Source of the DNA: Planoprotostelium fungivorum
Lineage: Eukaryota > Evosea > Variosea > Cavosteliida > Cavosteliaceae
Direction of reading: 5' to 3'
Assembly (NCBI GenBank): GCA_003024175.1
Contig: MDYQ01000025.1
Span: 156,656-220,655, forward strand
Length of the DNA stretch: 64,000 nucleotides
Shown: one piece after another, positions 59,543 through 64,000 of the stretch
Layout of the letters: the number at the start of each line of letters is the position of its first letter
Position numbering within the stretch: the stretch's first letter is position 1
Program-made: the position numbers and the translations under genes
Notes under the pieces: generated by a model
Databases searched by the model: none
What the model was told of the DNA's origin: nothing
The model's input: only the letters and a program-made list of their open reading frames with translations

Positions 59543-61071
59543 TCACTTCTTAGGGTAGGGGATGATGAAACATCTGATCTTCAAATGTCGAGTCAACTCG
59601 TCCACGACAGAAAAGGCAAAGTGTAAGTAAACCAGCGTGAAGCCCACCAAGAGGAGATACATCAGAGTCACCTCATCCATGATGATCCTGTTCACATGAG
59701 AAGATGAAGAAACGAGAGACTCACTGTCCAAAGAAGGTATTAAAGAATGCAAAAACGACGGGGAGGATGATAGGCTGGTAGCCGCTGAATCCCTCCTGGC
59801 AGACTCTGGCCAACACCATGCGTCCCTGAAGACTTTAAAATCGAATAAAAAATTCCACATACCACGAGATAAGAGAAGAGATTTCCGATTCCAATGAGGA
59901 AGGCTGCAGGGTGATTCTGGAGGATGTGCGAGGGTGAGAACCAAGCCCACAGGCCAGCAAAGAGGACGGTGGACAGTGCGGGCAACAGATGCAGCCACAC
60001 TTGGTCCTTCTTCAACTTGCTGTCGTGCTGGACGGTCAATTTGAAGATCTTGACGAGGCTGTCTCTCTCAGTCGGTTTTTCGTCTGCGTGACTCACTTTC
60101 CACAGAGGGTACCGAAGGCTCCACAGACTTGAGCGATGTATAAGAGAGTCGCTTTCGTCATCACGATGCGGGTGACACCGATGTTGATGAGGAGGGGGGT
60201 GGTCCACCAAAGGGGACCCACGAAGAAGGTGAAGAGGTGAACGAGGATACCCAAAATCTGGACTTCTGTGACGTTGGCGATGCCCAACTCTAAAGTTCCC
60301 GTCTGGAATCTGCAGAGTCAAGGAAGGATGCGATGAGAAGATGTGAGATGGAGAGACACATGAAGACATAGAGGAGGGTGAGGATACTCTTCCCACTGTG
60401 CGAAGTAGAAGGCACAGAAGTTAGTCATCATGACACCGAATGTGATCCAGCCAGCTCCCATCTGGATGGTGGCGCAGATGGTGAGACCGATGAACTGCAC
60501 ATCACGTCAACTAAGGGTAAAATGAAACGAAATCACCATTGTGGAGATGGCGTCGCAGCCGTGATCGAAGAGTTCTCCCAGAGGAGAAGAAGTGCCCGTC
60601 TTTCTGGCTTGCTTACCGTCGAGTGCATCTAAAGTCTGATACATGAAGAGACAGAAGGCATGGAGTAGGAAGGTCCATCGAGGGGCATCTCCCTTCAAAT
60701 CAGGGCAATAGTAGAATTGCACGGCAAAGCTCAAAAAGACGAAGAGGAGACCAATGAGAGTGATCTGAAAGCGATGTTAACGATCTCTACGCCTGACCAT
60801 AGTAACAATGAGGCGGTGATTGTGAACAGCTGGATCGATCGTCTCACCAGATTGGGGCTGTCGATGTTTAGTATGATAACAAGATGGTATAAGCGACTTA
60901 CGCTAGCCATAAAGGTGTGAATTTAACGAGCCAAGTCCACCAAGGTTGAAGGTATTTTGCGCAGATGGAATGATCGACACCATGATAACGGTAGTTCTTG
61001 AGGTTCTGAAGACCTTGCTTGCTGACAAAATTGACGTAAGTCTTAGAGAGGAGGCGTTGTGCGTCTTGCAT
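59543..61071 (-). CDS. CDP-alcohol phosphatidyltransferase (choline/ethanolamine phosphotransferase)
   Basis: This enzyme catalyses the last step of the Kennedy pathway, transferring phosphocholine or phosphoethanolamine from the CDP form to diacylglycerol in ER/Golgi membranes. The start at 61071 gives a short N-terminus, then NLKNYRYHGVDHSICAKYLQ. The catalytic CDP-alcohol motif DG-x2-AR-x8-G-x3-D-x3-D is complete: DGKQARKTG followed by SSPLGELFDHGCD. Several hydrophobic helices follow (e.g. ILGILVHLFTFFVGPLWW, LLVGFTLVYLHFAFSVVDEL). It ends in CFIIPYPKK with the stop at 59543. Length and order match eukaryotic EPT1/CEPT1. Substrate preference cannot be told by eye. Confidence 0.92.
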
Positions 61072-61168
61072 GGTGGTGTCTCTCTTGTGCCTTCAGTTCG
61101 TCCGGACGATTTCGATCTACAAACTGATCAAACCTACCAATTTTCATCGTCTTTCACATCTTTATCAG
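61072..61168. promoter_or_regulatory. 97-bp bidirectional promoter (phosphotransferase/F-box gene)
   Basis: Only 97 bp separate the divergent start codons at 61071 (minus) and 61169 (plus). The plus-strand frame is open upstream to 61070, so the F-box protein could start there and overlap the neighbour's start codon. The ATG at 61169 is preferred because it directly precedes the F-box. Confidence 0.6.
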
Positions 61169-62769
61169 ATGATTGAAGATGCTCCATTCGAGGTTCTGTA
61201 CGAGATTCTCAAGTATGTTTCCGTGATAGACCTAGTACCTCTCTCTCTCGTCTGCCAGAGTTTCCAGCACATGATCACACCTCGCCCTCTCAATGACATC
61301 TGGCTCTCTCTTCATTCTTCTTCGAAGGGTACACATCTACTCGATTGGTTTCAATTTCAAATGTTAGCATCACCGAGGAGCATTACATTCGTCAAGGCTT
61401 TCATGCAAGGCGATGTAGCGACCGTCCAACAGCTACAGAAGCAGTTGAGATGCAAAGCTCTTCCCGACCGTGCTTGTCTATCAGCGGCTGCCGGTGGCTC
61501 GACCGAAATGCTTCAATGGCTATTTCAACATCACAAACCAAGACCCTTCCGAGAGTTCTCCAATGCCTGCCTCAAGTCAGCCGCAGTGGCGGGACATCTT
61601 CACGTCCTGCAATGGTTCGAAGACAATCTTCTCACTTCCCTTCACAAAAAGTCACCGAAGAAGATCTGCTCGGCCGCCGCCAAGGCAGGACGATTGGACT
61701 CCCTCCAGTGGCTTCATCACAATGGTTTCTCGATCAGTCCCAAAGTTGTATCCGCTGCGGCCAAGGCTGGACAAGAGGAAATCGTTAGTTGGCTACTCGC
61801 ACACTCGAAATTGGACAACTCTAGCCTCTTAAAGAGTCTCGCTGAGTCTGGTCGATTGGACATGATCCAAAATCACATATCAGGATGTCCATCGCAAGAG
61901 ATCGCTTTAGTTGCAGCTGGTAGGGGTCACATTCAATTGGTCCGATGGTGCCTCGAGCAGAATCCAGAAGTGGTGCCCGAGCATCTGTTCTCTGCAGCCG
62001 TGAGTGGTGGATCGATCCCTCTGCTACAATTTCTTGATGAAAAAATGGAAGAAGAAGAGATACAACACGAACAACTCCTGCATTGCACAGACGCAGACAC
62101 ATTTCGCTGGATGTTGGACAACGGCTATCGACCGAGTGTCGGTGATGCACCTGCCATCGTTCACCTGTGGTTCGAGTTGACTCGTCTGGGAGACACTCAA
62201 CTGATGGACTACTTCGATTCTCTCTTCCCTTTCTCTCCCGAACACATGATCTTGGCATCTCATTCCCTTCTACGAGTTCGTAGACCACTTTCCGTAATCA
62301 AATGGTTTAGGTGAGATCTGTTTATTCGTGATTTTATCCTAATCCCTCCGTGTGAAGACACGACTGATGATCGTCATCTCATTCGTGAATTCCACCACCA
62401 TCACCACGACATTCATCAAACATCACTTGGATTGACCTTTTTAGAAACAAAGGAGGAGCATGGAATGAGATCATCGACCTCAACGACTTCGAGTCACACT
62501 GTTCGTCAGTGGACACTCTATATTGGTGTGAGGCTTTCCTGTGGGCTCACGAAGAGGGATTACCTCTGTCTCCCAAGAGACTCAACTTCATGCGCCAGCA
62601 GTTGATGTTCAAGATGAGAGCATTGGAGGAGAAGATGTTCAAGGGCAGCGAAGATCGTGAGGCAGCACTGTGTGAAGACATCACTATGGGAGAGAGATTG
62701 CTGCAGGAGATATACCTGATAGAAGAGTCTTCGATGAAGAAGAAGAGCAAAAGCAAGGGAAGAAAATGA
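61169..62769 (+). CDS. F-box protein with degenerate ankyrin-type repeats
   Basis: This is a probable substrate adaptor for an SCF ubiquitin ligase. The N-terminus is an F-box: DAPFEVLYEILKYVSVIDLV then PLSLVCQSFQHM. The rest is a run of ankyrin-like repeats with the degenerate pattern A-A-x-G-x-x-x-x-L-Q-W-L (SAAAGGSTEMLQWLFQH, SAAVAGHLHVLQWFED, SAAAKAGRLDSLQWLHHNG, SAAAKAGQEEIVSWLLAHS, ALVAAGRGHIQLVRWCLEQ). This style is common in protist and giant-virus F-box/ankyrin families. One intron begins at 62312 and is spliced to NKGGAWNEIIDL; the protein ends in a Lys-rich tail with the stop at 62767-62769. Confidence 0.85.
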
Positions 62770-62947
62770 AGTTTTGTTGATGTTGCATTTGATTGACATA
62801 AACATTCGTTAGCTACCAGGTAACCCCGATGCTCTACGGTTAAGTAACGATGTTGGTCTCTATAAATGGACCTGTCATGACATTGATTCTGTCTGTCTCG
62901 ACAATTCGACCTGCTAGAATACCCAAACCAACAGAACAACATCAAAG

Positions 62948-64000
62948 ATGAACAAGATTCTCGGCCTCTATTCTCTTCTATTACTCGTTTTCGCAATAAC
63001 ACCTCTCTCCACCCCTCTGGTGTTCTGATGAATCCCTCAGCTTCTGGCATTGTTGTCTCCCTCTCACAATCAAACTTTCTCCTTCTACGTCAGAGAGAAC
63101 AGTACCCAGACGTTCTCTTTCTCTTGGATTCAGAACCTGACCAGCAGCTCCATCTGGAGATGGAGTGGAGATCTGTCGGCGGCCGTCTCTCCCACACACA
63201 GATCTCTCTTCTACACGGCCGATTACCAAAAGAGAAGTGTTACATTCTTCCAGGTGAGGAGAGATAGAATCCTTGATCTGATCGAGCATCAAGGAATACA
63301 GTCAAGCTTATCCTCCCATCTACTGGGTCGCTTTAGATCACACAGTCATCAACGCCGATGGCTCTGGGGTGGCCATCGATAACTGAATCTAAATATGCTG
63401 GAATCGTGAGATCAATGCAACTATCGTTACACAGTTCACCGACTCCGTAGAGGTCTCCCAATTACAAGCAGCTTTCTGCCAACTCTTCACATTTTGCCTT
63501 CTCTTATGGCGGAGACTTTCTGTTCTCCAAAGAAGAGGGTGGCCCTCTTATGCGTCGTTACATCGGCAACTCGTCCCGAGGTTATTTACCGCAGGAAGTG
63601 TGAGCGAGACATTCTGTCGATCATCGTCGTCATGTTCCTCATCATCGACCTGTCCCTCATCGTGATGTCATGACAGAGTGACCACGGATGCAACCCTCTC
63701 TTCTAACTTCGTAACCAACCAAGACGGTTCCAAAGTCTTCTTTCTCTCTGCCGCCGGCCCCGTGCAGCTCTTGTCCATCCCCTCTACCAATCGTACGACT
63801 GCTAGTCTGTGTCTGAACGACACACGGTGCCAGAGTGGCCTCCGCTGTGGACCCGCCAGCTACTGCTACGTAACTGACAGAAACTATGCACGTTAGACAG
63901 GAAGATGAGATGAATTCATCTACTGTCAATTGCATCGATGCCGGCTCCAGCCCTGCGGCCAATTCTCAAGTGTCCTTTGATGTCTACAACGACAACATGC
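62948..64000 (+). CDS. secreted protein of unknown function, truncated by window end
   Basis: I do not recognise the family. The start at 62948 gives a clear signal peptide (MNKILGLYSLLLLVFAITPL). The spliced exons encode an extracellular-type sequence rich in Asn-X-Ser/Thr sites (HNQTFSFYVRENSTQTFSFS, IQNLTSSS), a region RSLFYTADYQKRSVTFFQ, then FSYGGDFLFSKEEGGPLMRR and a Cys-rich module (LCLNDTRCQSGLRCGPASYC) at about 63810-63870. The frame continues beyond 64000, so the C-terminus is not seen. It may be a surface or matrix glycoprotein. Confidence 0.7.

Noticed and set aside
61070-61168. Longer N-terminus of the F-box protein from an upstream in-frame ATG
   Set aside because: It would overlap the start codon of the divergent phosphotransferase and adds sequence unlike an F-box protein. 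The ATG at 61169 directly precedes the F-box.

Overview
The window is nuclear DNA of a compact unicellular eukaryote, read as about 25 protein genes and one tRNA gene on both strands. Nearly every gene is broken by very short spliceosomal introns (about 32-60 nt, usually GTGAG...CAG or TAG), and neighbouring coding regions are often separated by less than 150 bp. The gene content (intraflagellar transport IFT56, SCAR/WAVE regulator CYRI, an ankyrin-RhoGEF, an ankyrin-SAM-TKL kinase, homeodomains, an actin-type CH-PH protein, a fungal-type amino-acid permease) fits an amoeboflagellate, most likely an amoebozoan of the protostelid type (Planoprotostelium/Protostelium would fit). The taxon is an inference from gene content and intron style, not a proven assignment.

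Layout. 0-3 kb: a partial minus-strand gene at the left edge, then IFT56. 3-12 kb: a cytoskeletal neighbourhood with a CH-PH protein (+), an ankyrin-DH-PH RhoGEF (-) and CYRI (-). 12.9-22 kb: complex I subunit NDUFB9 (-), ankyrin-SAM-kinase (+), a triple-homeodomain gene (-) carrying a 728-bp exact duplication at an N-marked join, RNase P subunit RPP40 (+), and the ubiquitin conjugase RAD6 (-). 22-30 kb: a secreted, probably GPI-anchored family-8 polysaccharide lyase with a long Ser/Thr stalk (+), and a MORN-repeat protein with three WWD motifs (+). 30-38 kb: an SPT3-like histone-fold protein (-), a PAS-like/CAMK-like kinase (-), a purple acid phosphatase (+), 5-hydroxyisourate hydrolase with a peroxisomal PTS2-like N-terminus (-), and TAF13 (+). 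38-47.5 kb: Sec16 (-), a YAT-type amino-acid permease (+), MBF1 (-). 48-57.6 kb: a giant HUWE1/TOM1-type HECT ubiquitin ligase (+). 57.7-64 kb: initiator tRNA-Met, a HIG1-domain protein (-), a bacterial-style stand-alone GAF protein (+), choline/ethanolamine phosphotransferase (-), an F-box/ankyrin protein (+), and a truncated secreted protein (+).

The genes do not form an operon-like system. Most are housekeeping functions packed back to back. Shared features are the tiny introns, divergent promoters of 70-100 bp, and several genes whose UAA stop codon lies inside the AATAAA polyadenylation signal. The most unusual items are the GPI-anchored PL8 lyase, the triple homeodomain protein, the WWD-MORN protein, and the split catalytic-cysteine codon in the HECT ligase. 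Exon boundaries were set by eye from reading frames and homology. Gene ends (start and stop codons) are more reliable than every internal splice site.
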